This document shows positions 33,989 to 44,035 of a DNA stretch of 64,000 nt, piece after piece. Origin of the DNA: Clostridia bacterium (lineage in GTDB: Bacteria; Bacillota; Clostridia; Saccharofermentanales; Saccharofermentanaceae); assembly GCA_024403775.1 (NCBI GenBank), contig JAKSRE010000016.1, forward strand, positions 1-64,000, given 5' to 3'. The notes under the pieces were generated by a model. That model worked only from the letters and a program-made list of their open reading frames with translations, searched no databases and was not told the DNA's origin. Numbering within the stretch: the stretch's first letter is position 1; every line of letters begins with the position of its first letter. The translations under genes and the position numbers were made by a program.

Positions 33989-35554
33989 TTAAACAGAAGG
34001 AATATCAAATAAGTATTCAGTAAACTGCTTATTCTTTGCTATATCACTACCAATTCCAACATATACGATGTAATAAGAATTCTCATCTGTAATTCCAAGC
34101 TTACCTTTTACTTCGTCTGTCATCTTAATACCTACAGGAATACCATTATAGAAATACAATCCGTCAGAATCAAAATAAGACAAATCAGCTATTACATCTG
34201 TAACTGGAACAAAGAAATCTAACTCAGAATAGAATTCAATTGCAGCTTCATCAACAAGAAGATAATCAAAATAGCCTGCTGCTACCTGCGCAATAAAGGC
34301 ATTCTGAATTGTCTGAATATCATACTCCTGAGAACTATCTACTTTAAGATCGGTATCAACAAGTGACGCTCTCTTCTTACCTAGTTTGGCCCACTCGGCA
34401 TATCCCTTTGTAGAATACTCAATTCCTTCCTCTGACACAGGGCAATTAATCAATCCACCACTTAAAACTAACTGCTTTGACTTATAAATATCACTCACGT
34501 ACCAGCTAAAGCAAGCAATAAATACGATTAATCCAATTACACCTGGAAGATAGTAGTCAGCAAGATATCTGGCCTTCTGCTTTCCTGAGAGCTTACTAAG
34601 CTTCTCTTTCTCTTCAGAGAAGAAATTCTTAATTCTATTTTTAAGTTTCTTCTTTTCCTTAAATTCCTTATCAAGTTCTTCTTTAGACTTGGCATTTAAG
34701 TGGTCTTCTTCCAAACTCTTATCTGATACTTCTGCAATCTGCTTAAGAGCTCTTCTAGAGCCTGCATAAGAATTAATCTTAGCCTCCTGAGCTTCAATCT
34801 CAGCATAAAGTTTTAAGTCTTCATCAGAAGAATCATCATTATCATCTCCACCAAGAGCATCCCATGGATCACTTGAAATTTCATCCGAAGTGTCATCAAG
34901 CTCCTCATCAGACTCCTCTTCATTCTGATTTTTAACTCCATTTGCTTCCTCAACTTTACGAAAGTTTCTGTCACAAAGCGCTGAGATAAAATAAGTTGTT
35001 GCAACTGAAGCAAATACCAGAATCAATGGAAGCCATGAAAAATACCAGATAGCTGCAACACCACATGCAATAATCAAAATGAGAATTGCAAGAAGTGGGA
35101 AAAAGTTAGAGAAGATAAATACAAATACACCCTTATATAATTCCTTATAAGAAAGTTTAAATCGAGCTATTAATGGATAAGCCACCATATTAACAAAAAT
35201 AGCGATAGCTGTAATGATACAGATAGAAATCAAATAGAAAGTATCAACAGTCTTAAATCCAACCTGATAAATATAATACCAGTCAATAAAAATAAGGAAG
35301 AGTATTGCTAACTGTAATATCCAGGTCAATGTAGCCTGTTTAAAATTCGCTACAAAAGCTCTGAAGAAAGGAGCAACAATTCCAGACTCCTCGTCTCTTA
35401 ACATCTTAATTGCAACATAATATTTTGCAGTAAGAGCTGCACCAACAGTTACAACAGGTATACAGCAAATAAGACACAGTAAATCAAGAAGGAGCATATC
35501 TGTCGCTGCTCTAATAGTATTCATAAAAGGACTGTCAATTTTAAATATATCCAT
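33989..35554 (-). CDS. YesL-like DUF624 membrane protein with a C-terminal extension
   Basis: About 521 residues. The N-terminal 200 are a DUF624/YesL-type membrane domain (about 5 helices; LCLICCIPVVTVGAALTAKYY and NMVAYPLIARFKLSYKELYKG). A highly acidic linker and a coiled coil follow, then a single helix (about 340-362) and an extracytoplasmic C-terminal domain of about 150 residues. YesL genes commonly sit with CUT1 sugar transporters. The tail is unlike standard YesL (about 210 residues). The ATG at 35554 has GGAG 8 nt upstream. Confidence 0.75.
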   Translation of the reverse strand: MDIFKIDSPFMNTIRAATDMLLLDLLCLICCIPVVTVGAALTAKYYVAIKMLRDEESGIVAPFFRAFVANFKQATLTWILQLAILFLIFIDWYYIYQVGFKTVDTFYLISICIITAIAIFVNMVAYPLIARFKLSYKELYKGVFVFIFSNFFPLLAILILIIACGVAAIWYFSWLPLILVFASVATTYFISALCDRNFRKVEEANGVKNQNEEESDEELDDTSDEISSDPWDALGGDDNDDSSDEDLKLYAEIEAQEAKINSYAGSRRALKQIAEVSDKSLEEDHLNAKSKEELDKEFKEKKKLKNRIKNFFSEEKEKLSKLSGKQKARYLADYYLPGVIGLIVFIACFSWYVSDIYKSKQLVLSGGLINCPVSEEGIEYSTKGYAEWAKLGKKRASLVDTDLKVDSSQEYDIQTIQNAFIAQVAAGYFDYLLVDEAAIEFYSELDFFVPVTDVIADLSYFDSDGLYFYNGIPVGIKMTDEVKGKLGITDENSYYIVYVGIGSDIAKNKQFTEYLFDIPSV

Positions 35555-35659
35555 TTCCAAATCTCCAATAATCGTTTACATCGTTATATTATATATCTTT
35601 ATATTATATACGATTTTAATAAATCAATTAACTCTTTTGCATAATTTTAAATATAAAAA

Positions 35660-35687
35660 AACTGCCCCACATTGCTGTGAGGCAGTT
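35660..35687 (-). terminator. Rho-independent terminator
   Basis: AACTGCC-CAC/GTG-GGCAGTT stem with a long T-run on the minus strand, ending the permease genes. Confidence 0.88.
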
Positions 35688-35705
35688 CGTAAAATCTTGG
35701 AAATA

Positions 35706-36608
35706 TTATTCCTTTACACCACCGATTGTAAGACCAGTTACAAAGTAATTCTGTAAGAATGGATACAAACAAATGATAGGCAACATAGTAAGTACAGTAG
35801 CAGCAGATCTAACTGTAATACCTGTGATAGTCTGTGCAGCAGCCTCAGTCTTACCACCAGCATTGCCGTTACCACCCTGGTTAGCAACAGAACTCAAGAG
35901 CTTCATCAACTCATACTGAAGAGTTGTATACTCTGGATTCAATCTGTTATAAAGCATTGCATCGAACCATGAGTTCCACTGATATACAGCTACGAACAAA
36001 GCGATTGTAGCGTATACAGGCTTACACAATGGAGAAATAACCTTCAAGAAGATAGTAGCATAACCAGCACCATCGAGCTGAGCTGACTCTTCGAATGAAT
36101 CAGGGATACCAGCCATAAATGTTCTCATTACCATGATGTTAAATGCACTTACAGCACCTGGGATTACATATACCCAGAAAGAAGCTGTGAGTCCAAGGCT
36201 TCTATAAAGGAGCATTACTGGGATCATACCACCGTTAGCGTACATTGTAATTACCCAGAAGAGTGAGAGACCTGACTTGAATACGAATCTCTTACGGCTC
36301 AAGATAAATGACAATACTGCGTTAGCAGCGAGTGAGAAAACAGTACCAAGGATAGTTCTTAAAACAGTAATCTTAGCACCAACAAGCATACCTTCCTTAT
36401 TAACTACTACGTTATAGCTCTTCATTGAGAACTTACGAGGGAGCAAGTGAATACCACCAAGTAAAGCATCTGAACCATCGTTAAATGAATAAGCAACAGT
36501 ATTTAATACAGGATAAAGTGTTACGATTGCGAACAATACAAGGAAAACTGTATTGCAGATTATAAATACCCATTCTGATGTTGGGAGTTTTCTTTTATTA
36601 TCAAACAT
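35706..36608 (-). CDS. Sugar ABC transporter permease, CUT1 family (YtcP/LplC-like)
   Basis: A 300-residue inner-membrane permease with six helices and the EAA-like loop EESAQLDGAGYATIFLKVISPLCKP that docks the ATPase. It is the second of two permeases. Resemblance is to the polygalacturonan/oligosaccharide-type LplC/YtcP set. The ATPase is not encoded here, so a shared MsmX-like ATPase is likely. GGGAGG 7 nt before the ATG; 15 nt from the first permease gene. Confidence 0.92.
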   Translation of the reverse strand: MFDNKRKLPTSEWVFIICNTVFLVLFAIVTLYPVLNTVAYSFNDGSDALLGGIHLLPRKFSMKSYNVVVNKEGMLVGAKITVLRTILGTVFSLAANAVLSFILSRKRFVFKSGLSLFWVITMYANGGMIPVMLLYRSLGLTASFWVYVIPGAVSAFNIMVMRTFMAGIPDSFEESAQLDGAGYATIFLKVISPLCKPVYATIALFVAVYQWNSWFDAMLYNRLNPEYTTLQYELMKLLSSVANQGGNGNAGGKTEAAAQTITGITVRSAATVLTMLPIICLYPFLQNYFVTGLTIGGVKE

Positions 36609-36623
36609 TTTATTACCTCCCTA

Positions 36624-37571
36624 TTAGAACAAGTGCTCGTCGCCCTGTGACTTAGCAATCTGGTTAAAGATAAAGATAAGTACAATAGAAACGGCGGTCT
36701 TAAAAATACCAGCAGCAGTACCAAGTGAATAGTCCATGTTACCAACACCAAACTGGAGGATGTAGATATCAATTGTTTCAGATACTCTCTGAACAAGACC
36801 ATTACCCAAAATATACTGAACTTCGAAACCTGCATTAATAACGTTACCGATATTCATGAGGAGAAGAATCATAATTGTAGGCTTAATACTTGGAAGTGTT
36901 ACGTACCAAATTCTCTGGAATCTACCAGCACCATCGATAGCAGCTGCCTCATACAAAGCAGGGTCAATAGCTGTGATAGCTGCGAAGTAGATAATTGCGT
37001 TCCAACCTGTCTCTTTCCATACATTAGAGAAAGCAACTATTGGCCAGAACCAGTTTGGATGTGCAAAGAAATTATATGGCTTTGACAGTATATGTGTATT
37101 GAGCAAAATCTCATTTATAATTCCAGTTGATGAAAGTGAATCGTGAATGATTCCACAAACGATAATCCATGAGAGGAAGTGTGGCAAGTAAGAAATTGTC
37201 TGAATTGTCTTCTTGAACCATCTACTCTGAACTTCGTTAAGCAAAATAGCAAATGCGATAGCAGTTACAAATGTTACTGCAAGATTAATAATACCCATCG
37301 CGAGAGTATTTCTGATAACTCGGATGAAACGATCATCCTCAAACAAAAACTTAAATTTAGCTAATCCTACGAACTTTGAATGAAACAAACCTGTCTTAAG
37401 CTTGTAGTTCTGGAAAGCCATTATCCAACCACCAAGTGGAAGATAATAGAAAACAATACCGTAAATTACATAAAGTGCAGCGACAAAAATAAGTCCCCAC
37501 TGACGCTTGAACTCTTTCTTGGTCAGTTTAACTTTTGTAATATCAAGCTCTGCTGTCTTACGCTTTGACAT
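36624..37571 (-). CDS. Sugar ABC transporter permease, CUT1 family (LplB-like)
   Basis: About 315 residues with six membrane helices and the EAA loop ALYEAAAIDGAGRFQRIWYVTLPSIKP. It pairs with the downstream permease to form the pore. The ATG at 37571 has AGGAGG about 11 nt upstream; an in-frame ATG further upstream lies inside a terminator-like stem and is rejected. Confidence 0.92.
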   Translation of the reverse strand: MSKRKTAELDITKVKLTKKEFKRQWGLIFVAALYVIYGIVFYYLPLGGWIMAFQNYKLKTGLFHSKFVGLAKFKFLFEDDRFIRVIRNTLAMGIINLAVTFVTAIAFAILLNEVQSRWFKKTIQTISYLPHFLSWIIVCGIIHDSLSSTGIINEILLNTHILSKPYNFFAHPNWFWPIVAFSNVWKETGWNAIIYFAAITAIDPALYEAAAIDGAGRFQRIWYVTLPSIKPTIMILLLMNIGNVINAGFEVQYILGNGLVQRVSETIDIYILQFGVGNMDYSLGTAAGIFKTAVSIVLIFIFNQIAKSQGDEHLF

Positions 37572-37597
37572 TGTGCACTGATCCTCCTTAAAAAAAA

Positions 37598-37631
37598 GTG
37601 GCAACCACAGAATTAGAACCATGGCTGCCAC
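37598..37631 (-). terminator. Terminator/attenuator between binding protein and permeases
   Basis: GTGGCA-CCA/TGG-TGCCAC stem (10-bp arms with one mismatch) followed on the minus strand by eight T residues. It lies between the solute-binding protein and the permease genes, so part of the transcript may stop here and give an excess of binding protein. Confidence 0.85.
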
Positions 37632-37674
37632 CATAAATCACTTCTTAGAAACGTTTTGGTAAACTAAGCAACAA

Positions 37675-39417
37675 TTAGCTGTTAGCATTACCCATCTCAA
37701 CTCTTCTGTCGAGCTCTTCCTGCATCTCAGCAAGGAAGTCCTCTGGCTTACATGCAGCATATGCATCCATGTAAGAAGCCCAGTCAGCGTCGAAGTTAGT
37801 TGACATTACAACCTTAGGCAACCACTCGTGCTTTGTTGTACCCATTCTCTCCCAAGCAACACCACCAGCTGTCTCTGTTGTCATTGAATTTGAGTAAGAA
37901 TACATTGGATACCAGAAGCCCATCTCTACGCCCTTAACAGAACCGATCATGTCTGGGAGACCACCAGCGTTGTAAGCCTTCAAGCAGTTAGCGAATGGCT
38001 CAGCGAGACCTGCATAGTACTCAGAAGCCTGCTCCTGTGGCTGCATTGCGTTGATACCATCGTGTGATGTACCAAGCCACTGTGGCATATAAGAATATGT
38101 ACAGCAGTGATTAGCCTTGAATGTCTCATCCTTCCAGTTAGCTCTCATCTCTTCTGTTCTGTAGAAAAGACCGTCATCATCAACGAGGTAGTCCTCACCC
38201 TGGATACCCCAGAAACGGAGATCGTGGATTTCCTGATCAAGAATTCTTGAAAGGAACTGGAATGCAGCTGCTGGATCTTCACAAGATGTTGTTACAGCAC
38301 ATCCTGATGAGTTGTTGAGTGTATCGCCGTAAGCGTGCCACTGCTGCTCTGTAATACCGTCAGCTACGAGACCGAGAGGTACATAATCACAACCCATTTT
38401 GTCGAGACCCTGCTCAGCGTATGGACCAGCGATTGAATATGCGAAATCCCAGTACTGGTCACACATACCAAGTACAGCACCTGTTGACAACTTCTGGATG
38501 TACTCATCGTATGTCTGTGTAGCGAAGTCGATATCCATATAACCTGCGTTATATACTTCGTTCAACTTCTTAAGATAATCGTGTGTGATCTGTGTTGTGT
38601 TGTAGTCTTCGATTGTTGGCTTGTCATAATCTGTGAGGTTAACGATTACAGAACCATCGTTTGGATAACCAGCGAGGAACTGACCAGCGTTCTCAATACA
38701 GAAATATCTCCAGTCATCACAGAGACATGTGTAACCAATGTTCTTAGTACCATTCTCCATTGTAGGATTTGCATCTACATATGACTCGATAAGATCAAAG
38801 TACTGATCAAGTGTCTTGATCTCTGGATAGCCTGCCCACTCAAGAACACGAACCTGAATCCAGAAAGCCTCATCGTTGTGACCTGTAGCCTTAGGCTCAC
38901 CGTATGAGTTACAGAAAACGTTTGCCCAGTAGATGTGACCATCGTCCTGACGGAACATTTCCCACTCAGCGTCTGAGTAAAGCTCCTTAAGGTTTGGATA
39001 CTCCTCAATGTAAGGATCCCAAGCTACGAGAAGACCAGCGTCATAAAGCTGAGCCATACCGTCACCACCATCGATAAAGTCAGGAAGATCACCTGAAGCG
39101 ATGATAGAACCAACAGCCTCCTGAGCTGTCTGACCTGTAAGCCATGTCTCCTTAACACGTACACCTGTAAGCTCTGCGATTCTCTCCTGGATGTCGTTTC
39201 CAGAGTTAATCTCATTACCTGGCATAGCTGAGAACATTGTCATATCGAGAATAGCATCCTCTGAGAATACTTCCTCACCAGCTGCGTTTGTAGCATCTGC
39301 TGTAGGAGCTGGACCTGCTGTCTCGAGTACTTCTGGCTCTGTTGTTCCTGAACAAGCAGCGAAAGCTGACATTGCCATTGCTGAAGCCATTACACAAGAA
39401 ATAATCTTCTTTTTCAT
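37675..39417 (-). CDS. Extracellular solute-binding lipoprotein (CUT1, family 1)
   Basis: About 580 residues with a lipoprotein signal peptide (lipobox SAFAAC, Cys near residue 22). The mature part is a large oligosaccharide-binding protein like LplA/YtcQ, with aromatic-rich segments (WDFAYSIAGPYAE, FWYPMYSYSNS). It captures sugars outside for the two permeases. Strong AGGAGG before the ATG at 39417; an upstream ATG in frame has no such site. Its own promoter probably lies in 39418-39597. Confidence 0.92.
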   Translation of the reverse strand: MKKKIISCVMASAMAMSAFAACSGTTEPEVLETAGPAPTADATNAAGEEVFSEDAILDMTMFSAMPGNEINSGNDIQERIAELTGVRVKETWLTGQTAQEAVGSIIASGDLPDFIDGGDGMAQLYDAGLLVAWDPYIEEYPNLKELYSDAEWEMFRQDDGHIYWANVFCNSYGEPKATGHNDEAFWIQVRVLEWAGYPEIKTLDQYFDLIESYVDANPTMENGTKNIGYTCLCDDWRYFCIENAGQFLAGYPNDGSVIVNLTDYDKPTIEDYNTTQITHDYLKKLNEVYNAGYMDIDFATQTYDEYIQKLSTGAVLGMCDQYWDFAYSIAGPYAEQGLDKMGCDYVPLGLVADGITEQQWHAYGDTLNNSSGCAVTTSCEDPAAAFQFLSRILDQEIHDLRFWGIQGEDYLVDDDGLFYRTEEMRANWKDETFKANHCCTYSYMPQWLGTSHDGINAMQPQEQASEYYAGLAEPFANCLKAYNAGGLPDMIGSVKGVEMGFWYPMYSYSNSMTTETAGGVAWERMGTTKHEWLPKVVMSTNFDADWASYMDAYAACKPEDFLAEMQEELDRRVEMGNANS

Positions 39418-39597
39418 ATTTCTCCTCCTTGAAAAATTGCTAGATTTACTAGTTAGTAAAATTATAGTTATCCGGATAAATTCAAACAACCCTACGAATT
39501 CTATATAAAATACGGAAAAAGTCTACACTGTGCCAATAAACCACACAAAAAGCGAAGGGTGTTTTTGTACACCTTATACAAAAACACCCATATTTTG

Positions 39598-41190
39598 CTA
39601 TACACCGCGATTATTTTTCCTGTATTTTGACGGGGTACAACCCTTAATTTCAATAAATTTACGGATAAAATAGTCACAATCTTTATATCCAACCTCTTCT
39701 GCTATCTGATTTATCTTCTTATCAGTAGAGATTACCTGCTTTGCAGCTTCCTTGATTCTGTAATTTGTCAGGTAATTCTTAAAAGACATGTCATACTTCT
39801 TCTTGAATACCTGTCCAAGATAGGAACTATTAATATGATATTTGTCACCTAGATCACGAAGACTTATATTCTCGCTATAGTGCTCTTTAATATCATTTTC
39901 GATATCGGCAAGAATTCCTCTTGAGATACTCTTACGAAGTTCCGTAAGGTAGTTAGCATATTCTACGGCAAATCTCTTCATATGCTGGCTACTACCACGA
40001 ATCAAAGATCCATCAAATGAACTTTCAGATATATACTGAATTATCTCTTCCTGGTTAATACTGTCATCCTGTTCAGATGCAAGATATATGAGCTGGAATA
40101 AAAGATAGTTAAGATTAAGATCAATTACATCAGACTTATCCTCATAGCCCTGAATCTCGGCATAGAGTTTATCTACTGCAGTATATATCTGCTGTTCGTC
40201 ATTGTTCTCTATTGCATTCATTACCTCATCAATCTGTGCCTTACAGAGAATAACTCCGCTTTGTCCTACCTTTATCTCATCTTCATAGATATAAATACTC
40301 TTCTGGCTGTGGAAGCTCTTAATACTGTTTAATTTACAGCAGGAGCTATAAGACTTTGAGATAGCTGAGATATTAGATACTTTCTTACCGCAGAGCATTC
40401 TTACTGGCTGGCTCATAATCACTTCTATTTTATGGAGAAGCATATTAAGGAATTCCATCTCAGACATATCACGTCTGGTAGCCATATTCTCACAATAAAT
40501 AAATCCTACATCATAGTTATCTTCATCGTAAGATACGTCAAATATAAAATGATAACTGTTCTCTTTAAGTACTTCTTTACAAGCATTAAAGAGCTGCTTT
40601 TGAATAACTCTTAAATCATAGTCATCATCTTCAACATCAATTGGCTCACTCATTACTTCAATATCAATAAATCTGAGATCACCGACAAGCTGCATATGAC
40701 GATTTACATATTCAATGTTGTTATCATCATACTTTCGCTTAAGAAGAGCAATAATATTACTTGCCAGGAAAGCATCTGCCATCTTCTCCTGGTCCTCTCT
40801 CATACGGCTGCTCTCTTTTGCAAGGTTAGACACATTACGAAGAATTGCAAGTAAATCCTCCTTGCCTACTGGCTTAAGAATATAATCCATGCAGTTATTA
40901 CGAATAGCCTTCTGCATATAACTGAAATCATCATATCCAGTTAATATAACAAAACGGGCATCAGATACCTTGTCATTACGAATTGTCTCAAGAAGTTCAA
41001 GACCATTCATAATTGGCATCTGAATATCTGAGATAATTAAATCAACCTTATTATTTTTAAGGAAACTAAGTGCTTCGCTGCCATTATGCAAAGCAGCTAC
41101 AATCTCATACCCTTCTTTTTCCCAATCAACAAGAATCTGCAAACCCTGAAGGATATATGGCTCATCATCTACAATCATTACTTTAAGCAT
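39598..41190 (-). CDS. Response regulator with AraC-type output (YesN-like)
   Basis: A 530-residue regulator: a receiver domain (1-120; phospho-acceptor Asp55 in IISDIQMPIMNG), a middle linker of about 300 residues, and an AraC-type double HTH at the C-terminus (LGQVFKKKYDMSFKNYL, INQIAEEVGYKDCDYFIRKF). Its gene starts 2 nt after the stop of the sensor kinase gene. It probably activates the adjacent solute-binding protein and permease genes when the kinase senses a sugar. Confidence 0.93.
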   Translation of the reverse strand: MLKVMIVDDEPYILQGLQILVDWEKEGYEIVAALHNGSEALSFLKNNKVDLIISDIQMPIMNGLELLETIRNDKVSDARFVILTGYDDFSYMQKAIRNNCMDYILKPVGKEDLLAILRNVSNLAKESSRMREDQEKMADAFLASNIIALLKRKYDDNNIEYVNRHMQLVGDLRFIDIEVMSEPIDVEDDDYDLRVIQKQLFNACKEVLKENSYHFIFDVSYDEDNYDVGFIYCENMATRRDMSEMEFLNMLLHKIEVIMSQPVRMLCGKKVSNISAISKSYSSCCKLNSIKSFHSQKSIYIYEDEIKVGQSGVILCKAQIDEVMNAIENNDEQQIYTAVDKLYAEIQGYEDKSDVIDLNLNYLLFQLIYLASEQDDSINQEEIIQYISESSFDGSLIRGSSQHMKRFAVEYANYLTELRKSISRGILADIENDIKEHYSENISLRDLGDKYHINSSYLGQVFKKKYDMSFKNYLTNYRIKEAAKQVISTDKKINQIAEEVGYKDCDYFIRKFIEIKGCTPSKYRKNNRGV

Positions 41191-41192
41191 TG

Positions 41193-42971
41193 TTAATCCT
41201 CTTGCTCCTTTATCATATTAATAGGGATATTGATAGATACGCTGAAGCCTACGCCCTTCTCACTATCAATAACAAACTTTACATTATCATCAAACATCAT
41301 CTTTATTCTGAGGCAGGCATTAAGTATTCCTACTCTCTTGCGTGACTTAATGGTCTCGATATCAACGCTGTTGATTCTCTCTGAGAGTTCTTCAACTTCA
41401 TCCTCATCCATACCGTCACCAGTATCTTCTACCTCAATTATGAAGAGATCATTCATCTTATATATTCTTACAAATATCCATCCCTGTGAAGCTTTGGACT
41501 CAATTCCATGAACACAGGCATTCTCTACGAAAGTCGTAAGTGTAAGTTTTGGAATCAAAATACGCTCACAGCCTTCCATGATATCAATATCAAATGAAAG
41601 TCTGTCGCCAAAACGATAATTCTGAAGAGACAGATATGCCTTAATAAATTCGAGTTCCTTACGAATTGTAACCGCATCATTCTCCCACTCAACATTCTGT
41701 CGCTCCATTAAGGCGAGCTTCTCAACCATCTCCGCAGTCTCATCTTCGCCCTTAAGCATACTATGCATTCTGATACTCTCGAGCGCATTAAACAAGAAAT
41801 GAGGATTAATCTGGCTTTGAAGAGCCAGAAGTTCAGCATTCTTACGTGCAATATCACTTTCTTGCTCTCTTAGTTTCTCCTTATATACTGTGTTAATAAG
41901 AGTATTATTAATATCAACAATTCTATTATAGTTATTCATAAGAGATGCAATCTCATCTGAACCTGATACATAAGGGATTGGTTTAAATGAACCAGAATTA
42001 TCTCCCTCAAAAGCATTATTAAGAGTTGAAATTCTACCAGTGATAGAACGCTCGATAACCTTCATGGTAAGTACTGGGAAAATAATAGTAAATACGAGAA
42101 GTATTAAAACAATCCATAATCTCTGAGCCAATACTGAAGTAATGGTAAGATCATCATTTAATACATATATCTTTAACTCGGTATTTAGATACATGAGGCT
42201 GACTTCAGTTTTGTTCTTGGAATCAACTGAATTAATTATCTCCATAGCATCATTATAATTAATCTCATCGCCTGTATTCGAAAAGGCACAGAAATCATCC
42301 ACCATAATGTACATCGGATTCTCAGAAGGAATTGCTTTAAGACTTAATGCAAGTTTACTAACATCGTTTGAGATAACAATGATTTTCTCCATGTCACTCT
42401 CATATGAGTAGTCGAGAAGTCTCTTTACATATAATACTTTACGGTGCTCGGTTACTCTTGTATTCTCCTTCTCATCATAGAACACAAGGAATGCCTCGTC
42501 TTTACCAGTCGCAACAAATCTTTTATACCACTCATCATCTTCTGCAAGAGATAACTGCTGGAAACAACCACCATTAAGAATAGTAGGATTATCGACATAA
42601 ACGACAATGGTATCACTGTTAAGACCCGAAAGTGTATTAAAGAATGAACTTGATACAAAATCGGAATAAGCAGCATAGAAGTCATATGGCTGCTTATAAA
42701 GCGTATCAACAAACTGATTAAGGCTTCGGTTAGCTGAAGAAGCTCGGGCAATGATTGCATCATACTGAATTGAGGACTGAATAAGGTTTTTATAGGCAAT
42801 AGCCTCATTCTCTCGGTCATATCGCCTGTTATTCATCTCTGTTGTCAAAAGACCATTAAATACAACACCGTCTGTAATGATGAGTGGAAGAATTACACTA
42901 CAAATATACACAATCAAGAATTTCTTGTTGAGTTTCAAATTATAGATAATGTTTTTTATGAATTTACGCAT
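41193..42971 (-). CDS. Sensor histidine kinase, YesM family
   Basis: A 592-residue membrane kinase. Two helices (about 15-38 and 285-305) flank an extracellular sensor domain; then HAMP, His_kinase (phospho-acceptor His in QINPHFLFNALE) and HATPase_c (ENACVHGIESK, DTGDGMD). The LALQSQINPHFLFN block is the YesM hallmark. It partners the response regulator encoded next. The sensor likely reads a plant oligosaccharide, inferred from context. The ATG has no strong ribosome binding site within 10 nt. Confidence 0.93.
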   Translation of the reverse strand: MRKFIKNIIYNLKLNKKFLIVYICSVILPLIITDGVVFNGLLTTEMNNRRYDRENEAIAYKNLIQSSIQYDAIIARASSANRSLNQFVDTLYKQPYDFYAAYSDFVSSSFFNTLSGLNSDTIVVYVDNPTILNGGCFQQLSLAEDDEWYKRFVATGKDEAFLVFYDEKENTRVTEHRKVLYVKRLLDYSYESDMEKIIVISNDVSKLALSLKAIPSENPMYIMVDDFCAFSNTGDEINYNDAMEIINSVDSKNKTEVSLMYLNTELKIYVLNDDLTITSVLAQRLWIVLILLVFTIIFPVLTMKVIERSITGRISTLNNAFEGDNSGSFKPIPYVSGSDEIASLMNNYNRIVDINNTLINTVYKEKLREQESDIARKNAELLALQSQINPHFLFNALESIRMHSMLKGEDETAEMVEKLALMERQNVEWENDAVTIRKELEFIKAYLSLQNYRFGDRLSFDIDIMEGCERILIPKLTLTTFVENACVHGIESKASQGWIFVRIYKMNDLFIIEVEDTGDGMDEDEVEELSERINSVDIETIKSRKRVGILNACLRIKMMFDDNVKFVIDSEKGVGFSVSINIPINMIKEQED

Positions 42972-43086
42972 TCAAATCTCCACTATGGTCTTTTTTGCAA
43001 ACTTCCCTCTATTATCGAATATTTTTTAGTATTTTTCAATATTGGCAAAATGGTTGAGGTGCGAAGTTACGGTTATCGGTAATTAC

Positions 43087-43230
43087 TTGTGTCTATGTTT
43101 TGGGCATTTTGGTCTATGTACATCGACACAAAGTGGGGGTTACATAGACACATCTGCTTTGTGTCTATGTTTTGGGCGTTTTGGTCTATGTACATCGACA
43201 CAAAGTGGCGTTTACATAGACACACATCTG
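43087..43230. repeat. Two-copy 72-bp tandem repeat with nested inverted repeats
   Basis: Two nearly identical units start at 43087 and 43159. Each contains TGTGTCTATGT (43088-43098; 43160-43170) facing ACATAGACACA (43142-43152; 43214-43224), so each can form the same 65-nt hairpin. The ORFs reading through are repeat artefacts. The element lies in the 341-nt gap between the sensor kinase and the araD terminator; the rest of the gap holds no gene. Confidence 0.8.
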
Positions 43231-43246
43231 CCTGACCATAAAAAAA

Positions 43247-43279
43247 CTGCCTCAAAACCCCAATCAGGTTTGAGACAGC
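43247..43279 (-). terminator. Rho-independent terminator of the arabinose operon
   Basis: CTG-CTCAAA-CC/GGTTTGAG-CAG stem with TTTTTT on the minus strand. Confidence 0.85.
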
Positions 43280-43312
43280 CATTAACTTACCAACTAATCA
43301 ATTTATATTCTA

Positions 43313-44008
43313 TTAGTTCTGACCATAATAAGCATTTGCGCCATGCTTACGGAAATAGTGCTTATCCTGAAGGCTCTGAGGAGCTGGATTAATATCCTTA
43401 TTAATTACCTCTGCTCTATAAGCCATCTTTGCAACTTCCTCAAGAACTACTGCATTATGAACTGCTTCAAATGGATCCTTACCCCATGTGAATGGTCCAT
43501 GATTCTTACAAAGAACACCTGGCATTGCTTCATAATCAACTTTATTCTTCTCGAATTCATCAGCAATGAGAACACCAGTATTTAATTCATAGTCATCGGC
43601 AATCTCCTGCTCAGTAAGAGTTCTAACACATGGAATCTCGCCATAGAAATAGTCAGCATGAGTTGTTCCATAGCAAGGAATGCTTCTGCCACTCTGTGCC
43701 CATGATGTTGCATAAGATGAATGTGTATGAACAACACCACCGATATTTGGAAAACGGTTATACAAGATAACATGTGTTGGTGTATCAGATGAAGGTCTCA
43801 ACTTACCCTCAACAACATTTCCATCAAAATCTACAACTACCATGTCGTCTGCTGTCATTGTCTCATAATCAACACCACTTGGCTTAATTACGATAAGTTT
43901 CTTCTCACGGTCTACACCACTTACATTTCCCCATGTAAAAGTTACCATTCCATACTTTGGCAATAACTTGTTAGCTTCAAAAACCTTTTGCTTTAAATCT
44001 TCGAGCAT
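43313..44008 (-). CDS. araD: L-ribulose-5-phosphate 4-epimerase
   Basis: A 231-residue class II aldolase-family enzyme converting L-ribulose 5-phosphate to D-xylulose 5-phosphate, the last step of arabinose entry. [25 protein letters not shown] and the zinc-binding [12 protein letters not shown] motif are diagnostic; [20 protein letters not shown] is the C-terminal part. It follows araB by 27 nt and has an AAGAAGGA site. Last gene of the operon. Confidence 0.95.
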   Translation of the reverse strand: MLEDLKQKVFEANKLLPKYGMVTFTWGNVSGVDREKKLIVIKPSGVDYETMTADDMVVVDFDGNVVEGKLRPSSDTPTHVILYNRFPNIGGVVHTHSSYATSWAQSGRSIPCYGTTHADYFYGEIPCVRTLTEQEIADDYELNTGVLIADEFEKNKVDYEAMPGVLCKNHGPFTWGKDPFEAVHNAVVLEEVAKMAYRAEVINKDINPAPQSLQDKHYFRKHGANAYYGQN

Positions 44009-44035
44009 CTGAATATCCTTCTTTCGTAAATTATA

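Noticed and set aside
42452..42820. 122-codon alternate minus-strand frame in the sensor kinase gene
   Set aside because: Overlaps the kinase reading frame and shows no recognisable domain or ribosome binding site.
43042..43392. Plus-strand reading frame through the 72-bp repeats
   Set aside because: It repeats with the DNA repeat, continues antisense into araD, and has no ribosome binding site.
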